NCBI RefSeq assembly: GCF_001010415.1
Contig: NZ_JPLE01000003.1
Span: forward strand, 1 to 63,261
DNA length: 63,261 nt
Origin: Xanthomonas pisi DSM 18956
Lineage (GTDB): Bacteria; Pseudomonadota; Gammaproteobacteria; Xanthomonadales; Xanthomonadaceae
Reading direction: 5' to 3'
Under the pieces are notes generated by a model. It ran no database searches. It saw only the letters and a program-made list of their open reading frames with translations, and had not been told where the DNA came from. This document shows, piece after piece, positions 45,364-54,896 of this stretch (the stretch's first letter is position 1; each line of letters begins with the position of its first letter). The position numbers and the translations under genes are program-made.

Positions 45364-46302
45364 ATGCACACCATCGACGTCATCGACTCTCATACGGCCG
45401 GCGAACCTACCCGCGTGGTCCTGGCCGGTTTCCCCGATCTGGGCGATGGCGACCTGGCGCAGTGCCGCGAACGCTTCCGGCAGGACTTCGACCACTGGCG
45501 CAGCGCAGTCGCCTGCGAACCGCGCGGCTCGGACACCATGGTCGGCGCCTTGCTGCTGCCGGCGCGCGACCCTGCCGCCTGCACCGGGGTGATCTTCTTC
45601 AATAACGTCGGCTACCTGGGCATGTGCGGGCACGGCACCATCGGCGTGGTGCGCACGCTGGCCGAGCTGGGGCGCATCGCGCCTGGCCAGCACCGTATCG
45701 AAACCCCGGTGGGCACCGTTGGAGTGGAACTGGCCGACGATGGCACGGTGTCGGTGGACAACGTCGAGAGTTACCGCGCGGCCGCCGCTGTGGAAGTGGA
45801 CGTGCCGGGCCATGGCCGGGTGCGCGGCGATGTGGCCTGGGGCGGCAACTGGTTTTTCATCACCGAGCAGGCGCCGTGCCCGCTCGACCTGGCGCATCAG
45901 CGCGAGCTCACTGCCTATACCGAAGCGATCCGGCTGGCGCTGGAAGCGGCCGGCATCACCGGCGAGGCCGGCGGTGAAATCGACCATATCGAAGTCAATG
46001 GCGCCGCCCCCGACGGCAGCGGCGTGGCGCGCAACTTCGTGCTATGCCCCGGGCTGGCGTACGATCGCTCGCCCTGCGGCACCGGCACCAGCGCCAAGCT
46101 GGCCTGCCTGGCCGCGGACGGCAAGCTGGGCGAAGGCGAGCGCTGGGTGCAGCAAGGCATTCTGGGCAGCGCGTTCGAGGGCAGTTATCGCCTGAGCGGC
46201 CGCGGCATCGCGCCACGCATCAGCGGGCAGGCGTACATCACCGCGCGCTCGCAGCTGATCGTCGATCCGGCCGATCCGTTCGCCTGGGGCATCGTGGCCT
46301 GA
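45364..46302 (+). CDS. 4-hydroxyproline 2-epimerase
   Basis: Converts trans-4-L-hydroxyproline to cis-4-D-hydroxyproline, the first catabolic step. The 312-residue proline-racemase-superfamily protein has both catalytic cysteines, C88 in GMCGHGTIG and C238 in SPCGTGTSA; two cysteines mark an epimerase or racemase rather than the Cys/Thr dehydratase. The start IDVIDSHTAGEPTRVV is typical. It is LhpA/HypE-like and opens an operon whose following genes are overlapped or closely packed. Confidence 0.93.
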   Translation: MHTIDVIDSHTAGEPTRVVLAGFPDLGDGDLAQCRERFRQDFDHWRSAVACEPRGSDTMVGALLLPARDPAACTGVIFFNNVGYLGMCGHGTIGVVRTLAELGRIAPGQHRIETPVGTVGVELADDGTVSVDNVESYRAAAAVEVDVPGHGRVRGDVAWGGNWFFITEQAPCPLDLAHQRELTAYTEAIRLALEAAGITGEAGGEIDHIEVNGAAPDGSGVARNFVLCPGLAYDRSPCGTGTSAKLACLAADGKLGEGERWVQQGILGSAFEGSYRLSGRGIAPRISGQAYITARSQLIVDPADPFAWGIVA

Positions 46303-47528
46303 TGCAGGCGTCGCCGCCCGCCCCGGATGCGTTGGCTGCGCCGTCGAGCGGTTCTGCGGCGGCTGCATCGCATCGCGCTGCCAGCGCGGAGGCGACACCA
46401 TCTGCCGCCTCCACGCGGCGCAGCTACGACCTGATCGTGATCGGCGCCGGCATCGTCGGCGCGGCCTGTGCCGAAGCCGCGGCAGGCGAGGGCCTGCGCG
46501 TGGCGATCATCGAGCCGGGACCGATCGGCGGCGGTTCGACCGCCGCGGCGATGGGGCATCTGGTGGCGATGGACGACGACCCGGCCGAGCTGGCGTTATC
46601 GGCGTATTCGCTGCGCTTGTGGGAGCGCTTCGCGCAATTGAGCGAGGCCGAATTCAGTCGCTGCGGCACGCTGTGGGTGGCACGCGATGCGCGCGAACTG
46701 GCAGCGGTGCCGGCCAAGATCGCGCGGCTGGCGGCGGCCGACCTGCACGCAGAAGCCATCGATGCGCAGCAGCTGTATGCCCTGGAACCGCAGCTGGTGG
46801 CCGGGCTGGCCGGCGGCATGCGGGTGCCCGACGAGGCGGTGGTGTATCCGCCGCGGGTGGCGCGGCACCTGGTGAGCCTGGCCTGCAAGGCCGGTACGCA
46901 GCTGTTTGCCGGCCGTCGGGTGACGCAGCTGCAAACCCGGGGCGTGTGCCTGGACGATGGCCAGCTGCTGTCCGGGCCGGTGCTGGTCGCCAGCGGTGTC
47001 GCCTTGCCGGGGTTGCTGCCCGAGCTGGCGTTGCGCCCGCGCAAGGGCCATCTGGTCATCACCGACCGGCATCCGGGCTTGATCCGGCATCAACTGCTGG
47101 AGCTGGGCTATGCCGATTCGGCGCATGGCGCCGACGACACCAGCGTGGCCTTCAATGTGCAGCCGCGGCCGACCGGGCAGATCCTGATCGGCTCCTCGCG
47201 CCAGTTCGGCGAACACGATCGCGCGCTGTCGATGCCGGTGCTGCAGCGGATGTTGCAGCGGGCATTTGCGTATCTGCCGGTGTTGCGCGAGCTGCAGGCG
47301 ATCCGGGTATGGACGGGTCTGCGTCCGGCCACCCCGGACGGGCGCCCGTATCTCGGGGCGGTGCCCGGCCGGGCCGACGTGTGGGTGGCAGCGGGGCATG
47401 AAGGGCTGGGGGTCACCACGGCGCTGGGGAGCGCACGGGTGATCGTGGACAGCCTGCTCGGGCGCACGCCGGCCATCGACCCGGCGCCGTATGCGCCGGC
47501 GCGCGCCATGCAGGGGGCTGCGGCATGA
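46302..47528 (+). CDS. D-hydroxyproline dehydrogenase, FAD oxidase subunit
   Basis: A 408-residue DAO-family flavoprotein. A low-complexity Ala/Ser-rich extension of about 42 residues precedes the FAD-binding motif DLIVIGAGIVGAACAEAAAG; near the C-terminus is TGLRPATPDGRPYLGAVPG. It is the LhpB/HcnC-like catalytic subunit that oxidises D-hydroxyproline to pyrroline-4-hydroxy-2-carboxylate, working with the next two gene products. ATG 46302 overlaps the epimerase stop (TGATG). The N-terminal extension is unusual and may indicate a later true start. Confidence 0.88.
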   Translation: MQASPPAPDALAAPSSGSAAAASHRAASAEATPSAASTRRSYDLIVIGAGIVGAACAEAAAGEGLRVAIIEPGPIGGGSTAAAMGHLVAMDDDPAELALSAYSLRLWERFAQLSEAEFSRCGTLWVARDARELAAVPAKIARLAAADLHAEAIDAQQLYALEPQLVAGLAGGMRVPDEAVVYPPRVARHLVSLACKAGTQLFAGRRVTQLQTRGVCLDDGQLLSGPVLVASGVALPGLLPELALRPRKGHLVITDRHPGLIRHQLLELGYADSAHGADDTSVAFNVQPRPTGQILIGSSRQFGEHDRALSMPVLQRMLQRAFAYLPVLRELQAIRVWTGLRPATPDGRPYLGAVPGRADVWVAAGHEGLGVTTALGSARVIVDSLLGRTPAIDPAPYAPARAMQGAAA

Positions 47529-47770
47529 GCGCCATGGTTCGCCTGTACGTGGATGCGCAGCCGGTGGACGTGCCGGCCGGCGCCAGCGTGGCCGCCGCGG
47601 TGGCGCAGGCGACGCTGCAGTTTCGCCAGTCCAGCAGTGGCCAGCCGCGGTCGCCGTTATGCGGCATGGGCGTGTGTTTTGAATGCCGCGTCCGCATCGA
47701 CGGTATTGCGCAGCAACGCGCCTGCCTGGTGGATGCGCACGAGGGCATGCAGGTGCGCACCGATGGCTGA
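47525..47770 (+). CDS. D-hydroxyproline dehydrogenase, 2Fe-2S small subunit
   Basis: An 81-residue ferredoxin-like subunit (Fer2_4 family, HcnA/LhpF-like). The cluster ligands are C46, C51, C54 and C67 (LCGMGVCFECRV and RACLV). It passes electrons between the two flavoprotein subunits of the dehydrogenase. It overlaps both neighbours (ATGA upstream, 8 bp downstream), which fits production of a fixed-ratio heteromer. Confidence 0.9.
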   Translation: MSAMVRLYVDAQPVDVPAGASVAAAVAQATLQFRQSSSGQPRSPLCGMGVCFECRVRIDGIAQQRACLVDAHEGMQVRTDG

Positions 47771-49076
47771 GCGCGTGCTGCATTTCGATGTGCTGGTGAT
47801 CGGTGCCGGACCGGCCGGTCTGGCGGCGGCGCAGGCGGCCGCCGGCCATGGCGCGCGCGTGGGCGTGGTGGACATGCAGCCGCGTGCGGGCGGGCAGGTG
47901 TGGCGCAGCGACGTGCACCACGGTGCGCCGGCCGATGCGCGCGCGCTGCTGCGGCAGGTGCAGGGCAATGCCGCGATCCGCCTGTTGACCGGCACGCAGA
48001 TCCTGCTGGCGCAGTCGGGCTGGCTCTTGGCCGATGGCCCGGATGGCGCGCTGCAATTGCATTACGCCGCGCTGGTGCTGGCCACCGGCGCGCGCGAATT
48101 GCTGTTGCCGTTTCCGGGCTGGACCTTGCCCGGCGTCACCGGCGCAGGCGCGGCGCAGGCGCTGGCCAAACAAGGTTGGCCGTTGCGCGGCAAGCGCGTG
48201 CTGGTCGCCGGCAGCGGGCCGTTGCTGCTGGCCAGTGCGGCCACCTTGCAGCGACATGGCGCGCAGGTGCTGGGCATCCACGAGCAGACCAGCGCAGCAG
48301 CGTTGCGCGCCTTCGCTGCGCAGTTGTGGCGCTGGCCGGGCAAGGCCGCGCAGGCGGCGGCGCTGCGCTTGCAGTTGCATCGCGTTGCCTATCGCGCCGG
48401 CAGCGTGGTGGTGGCCGCCCATGGCAATACGCAACTGCGCGAGGTGGAGCTCGACGGACCCGATGGCCTTACCCGCGTGGCGTGCGACCAGCTCGCCGTG
48501 GGCTACGGCCTGGTGCCCAACACCGAGCTGGCGCAGCTGCTGGGGTGCCAGTTGGACCCGTGCGGCGCGCATCGGCAGATCCAGGTCGATGCGTTGCTGC
48601 GCACCAGTGTCGTGCAGATCTTCGCGGCCGGCGAAGCCTGCGGCATCGGCGGGCGCGATTGTGCGCTGGTCGAAGGTGCGATGGCCGGGCATATGGCCGC
48701 CGGCGCACCCGAGCATGCAACGCGGCTGCAGCCGCGTCGGCGTGCCGTTCGCGCGTTCGCGCAGTTGCTGCAACAGCAGTTCGCACTGCATCCGCGCATC
48801 CGCGCGCTGGCGCAACCGGACACGCTGGTCTGCCGCTGCGAAGACGTGCCGCTGGGCGCGCTGGACGCGTTTGACGATGCACGCGACGCCAAGCTGGCCT
48901 CGCGCTGCGGCATGGGCGCCTGTCAGGGCCGCATCTGCGGCAGCGCACTGGCCGAACTTGGCCGTTGCCCGCCCGCTCTTTCCACCGACGCCGGCCGCCG
49001 GCCGCCGTTGTTCCCGGTCCGCCTCGCGGCGCTGGCCGACTCGTTCACTTCCGACTCGCAAGGGAATCATCCATGA
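47763..49076 (+). CDS. D-hydroxyproline dehydrogenase, FAD/NAD-binding subunit with BFD-like domain
   Basis: A 437-residue HcnB/LhpE-like subunit. N-terminal FAD site DVLVIGAGPAGLAAAQAA, a second dinucleotide motif RVLVAGSGPLLLASAATL near 145-165, FAD closure motif IFAAGEACGIGG, and a C-terminal 2Fe-2S BFD-like domain (VCRCEDV, then CGMGACQGRICG). It completes the three-part dehydrogenase that feeds electrons to the respiratory chain. Start ATG 47763 overlaps the small subunit; stop overlaps the deaminase gene (ATGA). Confidence 0.9.
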   Translation: MAERVLHFDVLVIGAGPAGLAAAQAAAGHGARVGVVDMQPRAGGQVWRSDVHHGAPADARALLRQVQGNAAIRLLTGTQILLAQSGWLLADGPDGALQLHYAALVLATGARELLLPFPGWTLPGVTGAGAAQALAKQGWPLRGKRVLVAGSGPLLLASAATLQRHGAQVLGIHEQTSAAALRAFAAQLWRWPGKAAQAAALRLQLHRVAYRAGSVVVAAHGNTQLREVELDGPDGLTRVACDQLAVGYGLVPNTELAQLLGCQLDPCGAHRQIQVDALLRTSVVQIFAAGEACGIGGRDCALVEGAMAGHMAAGAPEHATRLQPRRRAVRAFAQLLQQQFALHPRIRALAQPDTLVCRCEDVPLGALDAFDDARDAKLASRCGMGACQGRICGSALAELGRCPPALSTDAGRRPPLFPVRLAALADSFTSDSQGNHP

Positions 49077-49981
49077 GCATCGCTACGTTCTGGCACGGCG
49101 TGTTGCCGGCCATCACCACCCCGTTCACCGCCTCCGGTGAGATCGATCACGACTTCCTCGGCAAGCACGCCAACCAGCTGGTGGATGCCGGCTGCACCGC
49201 GATCGTGCCGCTGGGCTCGTTGGGCGAAGCGGCCACCCTGAGCGTGGACGACAAGCTGGCGATCCTGCGCACCCTGGTCACTGCCTTGAACGGCCGCGTG
49301 CCGGTGGTGCCGGGCATCGCCAGCCTGGCGACCGGCGAAGCGGTGGCGCTGGCCAAGGCCGCCAAGGAGATCGGATGCGGCGGCTTGATGGTGCTGCCGC
49401 CCTACGTCTACTCCACCGACTGGCGCGAGATGGGCGCGCATGTGCGCGCGGTGATCGGCGCGACCGATCTGCCGGTGATCCTGTACAACAACCCGGTCGC
49501 CTACAAGACCGATTTCGGCCCGGCCCAGATCGCCGAGCTGGCGGCCGAATTCCCCAACCTGCAGGCAGTGAAGGAATCCTCCGGCGACGTGCGCCGCTTC
49601 GCCGCGCTGCAGGAATTGCTGGGCGATCGGCTGGCGCTGCTGGTCGGCATGGACGATGCCATCGTCGAAGGCCTGAGCATGGGCGCCAAGGGCTGGATCG
49701 CCGGCCTGGTCAACGCCTATCCCGCCGAATCGGTGCGGCTGTTCGAGCTGGCACGCGACGGCGGGTACCCGGCCGCCAAGGAGTTGTACAACTGGTTCCT
49801 GCCGCTGCTGCGCCTGGATACCGTGCCCACCTTCGTGCAGCTGATCAAACTGGTGCAGGCAAAGGTCGGCCTAGGCAGCGAGCATGTGCGCGCACCGCGG
49901 CTGGTGGTGGCCGGCGCCGAGCGCGAGGCTGCGCTCAAGGTGATCGACCATGCGATTGCCACCGCGCCTACGTTGTCCTGA
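49073..49981 (+). CDS. 1-pyrroline-4-hydroxy-2-carboxylate deaminase (DHDPS family)
   Basis: Removes ammonia from the cyclic imine to give 2-oxoglutarate semialdehyde. The 302-residue TIM-barrel protein of the dihydrodipicolinate synthase family has the Schiff-base Lys167 (LQAVKESSGD), Tyr138 (ILYNNPVAY) and the substrate motif PLGSLGEAATLS where DHDPS has GTTGE. Genomic context rather than motif separates it from true DapA. The ATG overlaps the preceding stop, and AGGGAA lies upstream. Confidence 0.9.
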   Translation: MSIATFWHGVLPAITTPFTASGEIDHDFLGKHANQLVDAGCTAIVPLGSLGEAATLSVDDKLAILRTLVTALNGRVPVVPGIASLATGEAVALAKAAKEIGCGGLMVLPPYVYSTDWREMGAHVRAVIGATDLPVILYNNPVAYKTDFGPAQIAELAAEFPNLQAVKESSGDVRRFAALQELLGDRLALLVGMDDAIVEGLSMGAKGWIAGLVNAYPAESVRLFELARDGGYPAAKELYNWFLPLLRLDTVPTFVQLIKLVQAKVGLGSEHVRAPRLVVAGAEREAALKVIDHAIATAPTLS

Positions 49982-50171
49982 TCACGCAGGCACCATGACG
50001 CTGCGCCACACGCCGATCTGTCAGCGTGTCGCGCAACCACGTCGCCGTGTGCGCAGCGACGTGCGCTGATCGATGCAGATGTCGCGTTTGATGCGGCATC
50101 CGCATCGGCCCCTTGGTCGGCCGCTGCCGCACGCTGCGCACAGGTCGATTCCATGCAATGAAGGTGCCGCA

Positions 50172-51767
50172 ATGAACGAGACGATCCAACCCATCCTGCT
50201 GGCCGGCCAATGGCAGCCCAGCCATGCTGCGACGGGCAGTTTCCGCGCCGCCAACCCGGCGACGGGCGAGGCGATCGGGCCGCTGTTTCCGGTCAGCAGT
50301 GCCGACGACATCGAAACCGCGCTCACTGCCGCGCAAGCGGTCGCCGCCGAGCTGGCTGCCGCACCGGTCGAGCGCATTGCCGCGTTTCTGGACGCGTACG
50401 CCGATGCGCTGGATGCCGATGCCGACACCCTGGTCGCACTCGCGCATGCAGAAACCGCATTGCCGGCGCCCACGCGCCTGCGCGGCAACGAGCTGCCGCG
50501 CACCAGCGGCCAGTTGCGCCAGGCCGCAAACGCGGTGCGCAGCTACAGCTGGACCACCCCCATCATCGACAGCGCCGCCGATCTGCGCTCGCATCTGGCG
50601 CCACTGGGCAAACCGGTGCTGGTGTTTGGCCCCAATAATTTCCCGTTTGCGTTCAATGCGATCGCCGGCAGCGATTTCGCCTCGGCCATTGCCGCGCGCA
50701 ACCCGGTGATCGCCAAGGCGCATCCGCTGCATCCGGCCACCAGCCAGCGCATGGCGCAGCTCGCGCACACAGCCTTGCTTGCGGCGGGCCCGCCGGCAGC
50801 GGCGGTGCAGTTGCTGTATCACTTCGACAACGCCGTCGGCGTGCGGCTGGCCGGCGATGCGCGCCTGGGCGCGATCGGGTTTACCGGTAGCCGCGCGGGC
50901 GGGCTGGCGTTGAAGGCCGCTGCCGATGCGGCTGGCGTACCGTTCTATGCCGAGCTTTCGAGCGTCAACCCGGTGTTCCTGTTGCCGGGCGCGCTGGCCG
51001 AGCGCGGCGATGCCCTGGCGCAGGAATTTTTTGCCTCGTGCACCCTGGGCAGCGGCCAGTTCTGCACCAATCCCGGCGTGGTGGTGGTGCCGCACGGCGC
51101 GGCAGGCGATGCGTTCGTGGCCGCGACCACGGCGCACTTCGAAGCCGCCATGCCGATGGTGCTGTTTTCCAGCGCAGGCGTGGAAGGCGTGCAACACGGT
51201 GTGGCAGCGCTGCGCGCTGCCGGCGCCGCGCTGCTTGCCGGCGGGCATACCGGCGAAGACGGCTATCGCTACGCGCCGACCTTGTTGAGCGTGGATGGGC
51301 AGGCCTTCCTCGCCAGTCCGCATGCGCTGCAGGCCGAGGCCTTCGGCCCGGTGAGCCTGCTGGTGCGCGCGCGCGATATCGCGCAGATGACGCAAATCGC
51401 CGCTGCATTCGAGGGCAACCTCACCGGCACCTTGTATCGCGCTGTCGATGGCAGCGACGATGCGGCCTGGCAGGCCATCGCGCCGGTGCTGCGGGCGCGG
51501 GTGGGGCGCTTGATCAACAGCAAGATGCCGACGGGCGTGGCGGTGAGCGCGGCGCAAAACCACGGTGGCCCGTTCCCGAGCACCGGACATCCGGGATTCA
51601 CTGCGGTGGGCATGCCGGGCGCGATCCGCCGCTTCGCCGCCCTGCACAGCTACGACGCCGTGCCCGATGCCTTGCTGCCGCCGGAACTGCGCCAGCGCAA
51701 TCCAGGCGGCGTCGCGCGGCTGGTCGATGGGCAGTGGAGTACGGCCGATCTTGGAGCGGGCACATGA
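50172..51767 (+). CDS. 2-oxoglutarate semialdehyde dehydrogenase
   Basis: A 531-residue aldehyde dehydrogenase with catalytic Cys298 (GSGQFCTNPG) and general-base Glu261 (FYAELSSVNP), plus the cofactor region VFGPNNFPFAFNAIAG and GFTGSRAGG. The length and FGPNNFPFAFN signature match the NADP-dependent 2,5-dioxovalerate (KGSA) dehydrogenase group. It oxidises the semialdehyde to 2-oxoglutarate, closing the hydroxyproline route into the TCA cycle. A 190-bp gap precedes it, so it may have its own promoter; the stop overlaps the peptidase gene (ATGA). Confidence 0.93.
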   Translation: MNETIQPILLAGQWQPSHAATGSFRAANPATGEAIGPLFPVSSADDIETALTAAQAVAAELAAAPVERIAAFLDAYADALDADADTLVALAHAETALPAPTRLRGNELPRTSGQLRQAANAVRSYSWTTPIIDSAADLRSHLAPLGKPVLVFGPNNFPFAFNAIAGSDFASAIAARNPVIAKAHPLHPATSQRMAQLAHTALLAAGPPAAAVQLLYHFDNAVGVRLAGDARLGAIGFTGSRAGGLALKAAADAAGVPFYAELSSVNPVFLLPGALAERGDALAQEFFASCTLGSGQFCTNPGVVVVPHGAAGDAFVAATTAHFEAAMPMVLFSSAGVEGVQHGVAALRAAGAALLAGGHTGEDGYRYAPTLLSVDGQAFLASPHALQAEAFGPVSLLVRARDIAQMTQIAAAFEGNLTGTLYRAVDGSDDAAWQAIAPVLRARVGRLINSKMPTGVAVSAAQNHGGPFPSTGHPGFTAVGMPGAIRRFAALHSYDAVPDALLPPELRQRNPGGVARLVDGQWSTADLGAGT

Positions 51768-52963
51768 GCGCGCAGATCGGTGGCCTGTCGCTGGAACAGG
51801 CGCATGCGCAACTGGCGCCGTGGGCGCAGCGGGCCGCGCCGATCGCCGCGGCCGAGTACGCGCAGCGCATCGAACGCGCACGTGAGCTGATGCGCGCGCA
51901 CGGCGTGGATGCGTTGTTGATCGGCGCCGGCACCTCGCTGCGGTATTTCACCGGCGTGCCGTGGGGGGCCAGCGAGCGGCTGGTCGCCGCGTTGCTGACC
52001 CTGCAGGGCGATCCGGTGCTGCTCTGCCCGGCGTTCGAGGAAGGCTCGCTGGATGCGGTACTGCAGGTTCCGGTCGCGAAATATCTGTGGGAAGAACACG
52101 AAGACCCCTACGCACTGGCGGTGCAGGCGATGGACGATCGCCATGCGCACGCGCTGGCATTGGACCCGGGCATCGCCTTCGCCGTACATACCGGCCTGCG
52201 TGCGCATCTGGGCACGGCCATCCGCGATGCCGGCGCCATCATCGATGGCTGCCGCATGTGCAAGTCGCCGGCCGAACTGGCGCTGATGCAGCAGGCCTGC
52301 GACATGACCTTGCTGGTGCAGCGGCTGGCCGCCGGCATCGCGCACGAGGGGATCGGCACCGATCAGCTGGTGCGCTTCATCGATCAGGCGCATCGCGCGC
52401 TGGGCGCGGACAACGGCTCGACCTTCTGCATCGTACAATTCGGCCATGCCACCGCATTTCCGCACGGCATTCCCGGCGTGCAGCAGCTGCGCGAAGGCGA
52501 GCTGGTGCTGATCGACACCGGTTGCACCGTGCAGGGCTACCACTCCGATATCACCCGCACCTGGAGTTACGGAACGCCCAGCGATGCGCAACGGCGCATC
52601 TGGGACCTGGAGCAGGCCGCGCAGGCAGCGGCGTTTGCAGCGATCCGCCCGGGCGTGGCCTGCGAGGCCGTGGACCAGGCCGCACGCACGGTGCTGGAGG
52701 CAGCCGGACTCGGCCCCGACTATCGCTTGCCGGGCTTGCCGCATCGCACCGGCCATGGCTGCGGCCTGGCGATCCATGAAGCGCCGTATCTGGTGCGCGG
52801 CAATGCGCAGCCGCTGCGGCCGGGCATGTGTGCCAGCAACGAGCCGATGATCGTGGTGCCCGGTGCGTTCGGGGTGCGCCTGGAAGACCACTTTCATGTC
52901 ACCGAGACCGGCGCGCAGTGGTTTACGCCGCCGTCGCCGGCGATCGACCAACCGTTTGCCTGA
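51764..52963 (+). CDS. M24-family Xaa-Pro peptidase
   Basis: A 399-residue cytoplasmic pita-bread metallopeptidase with the N-terminal creatinase-like domain and a full dimetal site: D251, D262, H331, E360 and E374 (VLIDTG, YHSDITRT, RTGHGCG, SNEPM, RLEDHFH). Family enzymes cleave peptide bonds next to proline or hydroxyproline. Its ATGA overlap with the semialdehyde dehydrogenase makes it part of the hydroxyproline operon, where it would free imino acids from imported dipeptides. It has no signal peptide. A REP hairpin follows. Confidence 0.92.
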   Translation: MSAQIGGLSLEQAHAQLAPWAQRAAPIAAAEYAQRIERARELMRAHGVDALLIGAGTSLRYFTGVPWGASERLVAALLTLQGDPVLLCPAFEEGSLDAVLQVPVAKYLWEEHEDPYALAVQAMDDRHAHALALDPGIAFAVHTGLRAHLGTAIRDAGAIIDGCRMCKSPAELALMQQACDMTLLVQRLAAGIAHEGIGTDQLVRFIDQAHRALGADNGSTFCIVQFGHATAFPHGIPGVQQLREGELVLIDTGCTVQGYHSDITRTWSYGTPSDAQRRIWDLEQAAQAAAFAAIRPGVACEAVDQAARTVLEAAGLGPDYRLPGLPHRTGHGCGLAIHEAPYLVRGNAQPLRPGMCASNEPMIVVPGAFGVRLEDHFHVTETGAQWFTPPSPAIDQPFA

Positions 52964-52985
52964 GCCCGGATAGGCTCACCGATCC

Positions 52986-53050
52986 GTAGGAGCGCACCCG
53001 GGCGCGACGGGCATTGCCGATAACGCCGTCGCGCTCAGGCGCGCTCCTAC
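52986..53050. repeat. REP palindrome (GTAG type) behind the hydroxyproline operon
   Basis: GTAGGAGCGCACCCGGGCGCG and its inverted partner GCGCGCTCCTAC flank a short imperfect inner stem with CGTCGCGC. It shares the GTAGGAGCGC head with the tandem array near 28880-29252. It may stabilise the upstream mRNA end and separate it from the DUF885 genes. Confidence 0.85.
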
Positions 53051-53078
53051 AGCCGCCACTGCATCTTGGAGCAACTGC

Positions 53079-54896
53079 ATGAACCACCTGCGTCCTGTCG
53101 CCATCGGCCTGCTGGCTGCCGCCTTGTTCACTGCCTGCAAGCCGGCGTCGCCGGCGACGGAAACGGCGGTTGCGGCCACCTCCGCACCGACCGGCGAACA
53201 GGCCGCCACCGCCTTCGATGCGCTGCTGGACAAACAGTGGCAATACCAGCTGCAGCACAACCCCGAGTTCGCCAGCATCATCGGCGACAAGCGCTATAAC
53301 GACCGCTGGAGCGATTACTCGCTGGAGGCCGTACAGGCCGACCGCAGCGCCACCGCCGAGCTGCTCACGCAATTCGAAGCGATCGACAGCAAGACGCTGG
53401 ACGAGCAACGCCAGCTCAGCCTGCAGATGATGCTCGGCCAGCTGCGCGACAAGCTCGAAGGCATCGACCTGAAGACCTATGCGATGCCGCTGGAGCCGAT
53501 CGGCGGCATCCAGCTGGGGCTGGCCGGTTACGGCGATGCGTTTCCGTTCGAGAACGCCAAGGATTATCAGGACTACATCAAGCGCCTGCAGGCGATCCCG
53601 GCGGTGATCGATCAGGTGATCGCGGTGTCGCGGCAGGGCGCGAAGGAAGGACTGGTGCAGCCGCGGTATCTGCTGGAGCGCCTGCCCGAGCAGATCGACA
53701 AGATCGCTGCGTTGACCGGCGAGCAAAGCCCGTTCGCCTCGCCGCTGAAAAAGCTCGATGCCGCCGTGCCGGCCGATCAGCGCGACGCGTTGCGTCAACA
53801 ACTGCTCGCCGCGATCGAGCAACAGGTGCGTCCGGCCTACGCCAAGCTGGCCGCGTTCGTGCGCGACGAATACGCCGCGCAAGGGCGCGCGCAGGAAGGC
53901 GTGTGGTCGCTGCCCGATGGCGAGCGCCGCTATCGCTACGCCATCCATACCCAGACCACCACCGACATGGCACCTGAGCAGATCCATCAGATCGGCCTGC
54001 AGGAAGTGGCGCGTATCGAAGGCGAGATGGCGGTGATCGCCAAGGCGCAGGGCTTTGCAGACCTGGCCAGCTTCCGCAAGGCGGTGGACACCGACAAGCG
54101 CCACTTCGCCAGCTCCGGCGAACAGATCCTGCAGCAGTACCGCCAGTACATCGCCGCGATGGAGCCGGAGTTACCCAAGCTGTTCGGTCATTTGCCGAAG
54201 ACGCCACTGGAAGTGCAGGCGATGCCGGCGTTCCGGCGTGCTGCGCCCGGGGCCGAATACTGGCAAAGCAATCCGGAAGGCACCAAGCCGGCCATCGTGA
54301 AGGTCAACACCAGCGACTATGCCAGCCGTACGCTGGTCAATATCGAAACCACCGCCTATCACGAAGGCGTGCCCGGTCATCACCTGCAGATCTCGCTTGC
54401 CCAGACGCTGCCATTACCGCCGTTCCGCCAGCAGGCCGCCTATAACGCCTATATCGAAGGCTGGGCGCTGTACGCCGAACGCCTGGGCAAGGAGATCGGT
54501 TTCTTCAAGGACCCGTACAACGACTACGGCCGGCTGTCCGGCGAGTTGCTGCGCGCCAACCGCCTGGTGCTCGATACCGGGGTGCATTACAAGCGCTGGA
54601 ATCGCCAGCAGATGGTGGACTTTTTCCACGCCCATCCGTCCGACGACGAGCCCAGCATCCAGTCCGAAACCGATCGCTACATCGTATGGCCGGGGCAGGC
54701 GCTGGGTTACAAGCTCGGACAGCTGCAGATCCTGGCGCTGCGTGCCGAAGCGGAGAAAGAACTCGGCGACCGCTTCGAGGTACGCGCCTTCCACGATGCG
54801 GTGCTCGGTGGCGGCGCAATGCCGTTGGCGATGTTGCAGCAGCGCGTGCGGCAGTGCATTGCGCAGGCCAAGGCAGCGCCGGAGGCACGCGGATGA
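53079..54896 (+). CDS. DUF885 zinc-peptidase-like lipoprotein
   Basis: A 605-residue DUF885 protein, predicted as an exported lipoprotein (lipobox FTAC, Cys20). The helical domain contains the gluzincin-like signature HEGVPGHH at 428-435 followed by EGWALYAERLG, which supplies further ligand and catalytic Glu. DUF885 proteins are carboxypeptidase Taq-like metallopeptidases of poorly known substrate. It overlaps the next, paralogous gene by four bases (ATGA). Its site between a hydroxyproline operon and transport and peptidase genes suggests peptide degradation. Confidence 0.9.
   Translation: MNHLRPVAIGLLAAALFTACKPASPATETAVAATSAPTGEQAATAFDALLDKQWQYQLQHNPEFASIIGDKRYNDRWSDYSLEAVQADRSATAELLTQFEAIDSKTLDEQRQLSLQMMLGQLRDKLEGIDLKTYAMPLEPIGGIQLGLAGYGDAFPFENAKDYQDYIKRLQAIPAVIDQVIAVSRQGAKEGLVQPRYLLERLPEQIDKIAALTGEQSPFASPLKKLDAAVPADQRDALRQQLLAAIEQQVRPAYAKLAAFVRDEYAAQGRAQEGVWSLPDGERRYRYAIHTQTTTDMAPEQIHQIGLQEVARIEGEMAVIAKAQGFADLASFRKAVDTDKRHFASSGEQILQQYRQYIAAMEPELPKLFGHLPKTPLEVQAMPAFRRAAPGAEYWQSNPEGTKPAIVKVNTSDYASRTLVNIETTAYHEGVPGHHLQISLAQTLPLPPFRQQAAYNAYIEGWALYAERLGKEIGFFKDPYNDYGRLSGELLRANRLVLDTGVHYKRWNRQQMVDFFHAHPSDDEPSIQSETDRYIVWPGQALGYKLGQLQILALRAEAEKELGDRFEVRAFHDAVLGGGAMPLAMLQQRVRQCIAQAKAAPEARG

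Noticed and set aside
49073..49981. Lysine-pathway dihydrodipicolinate synthase (dapA)
   Set aside because: Overlap with the D-hydroxyproline dehydrogenase genes and the altered PLGSLGEA motif fit the hydroxyproline deaminase branch instead.
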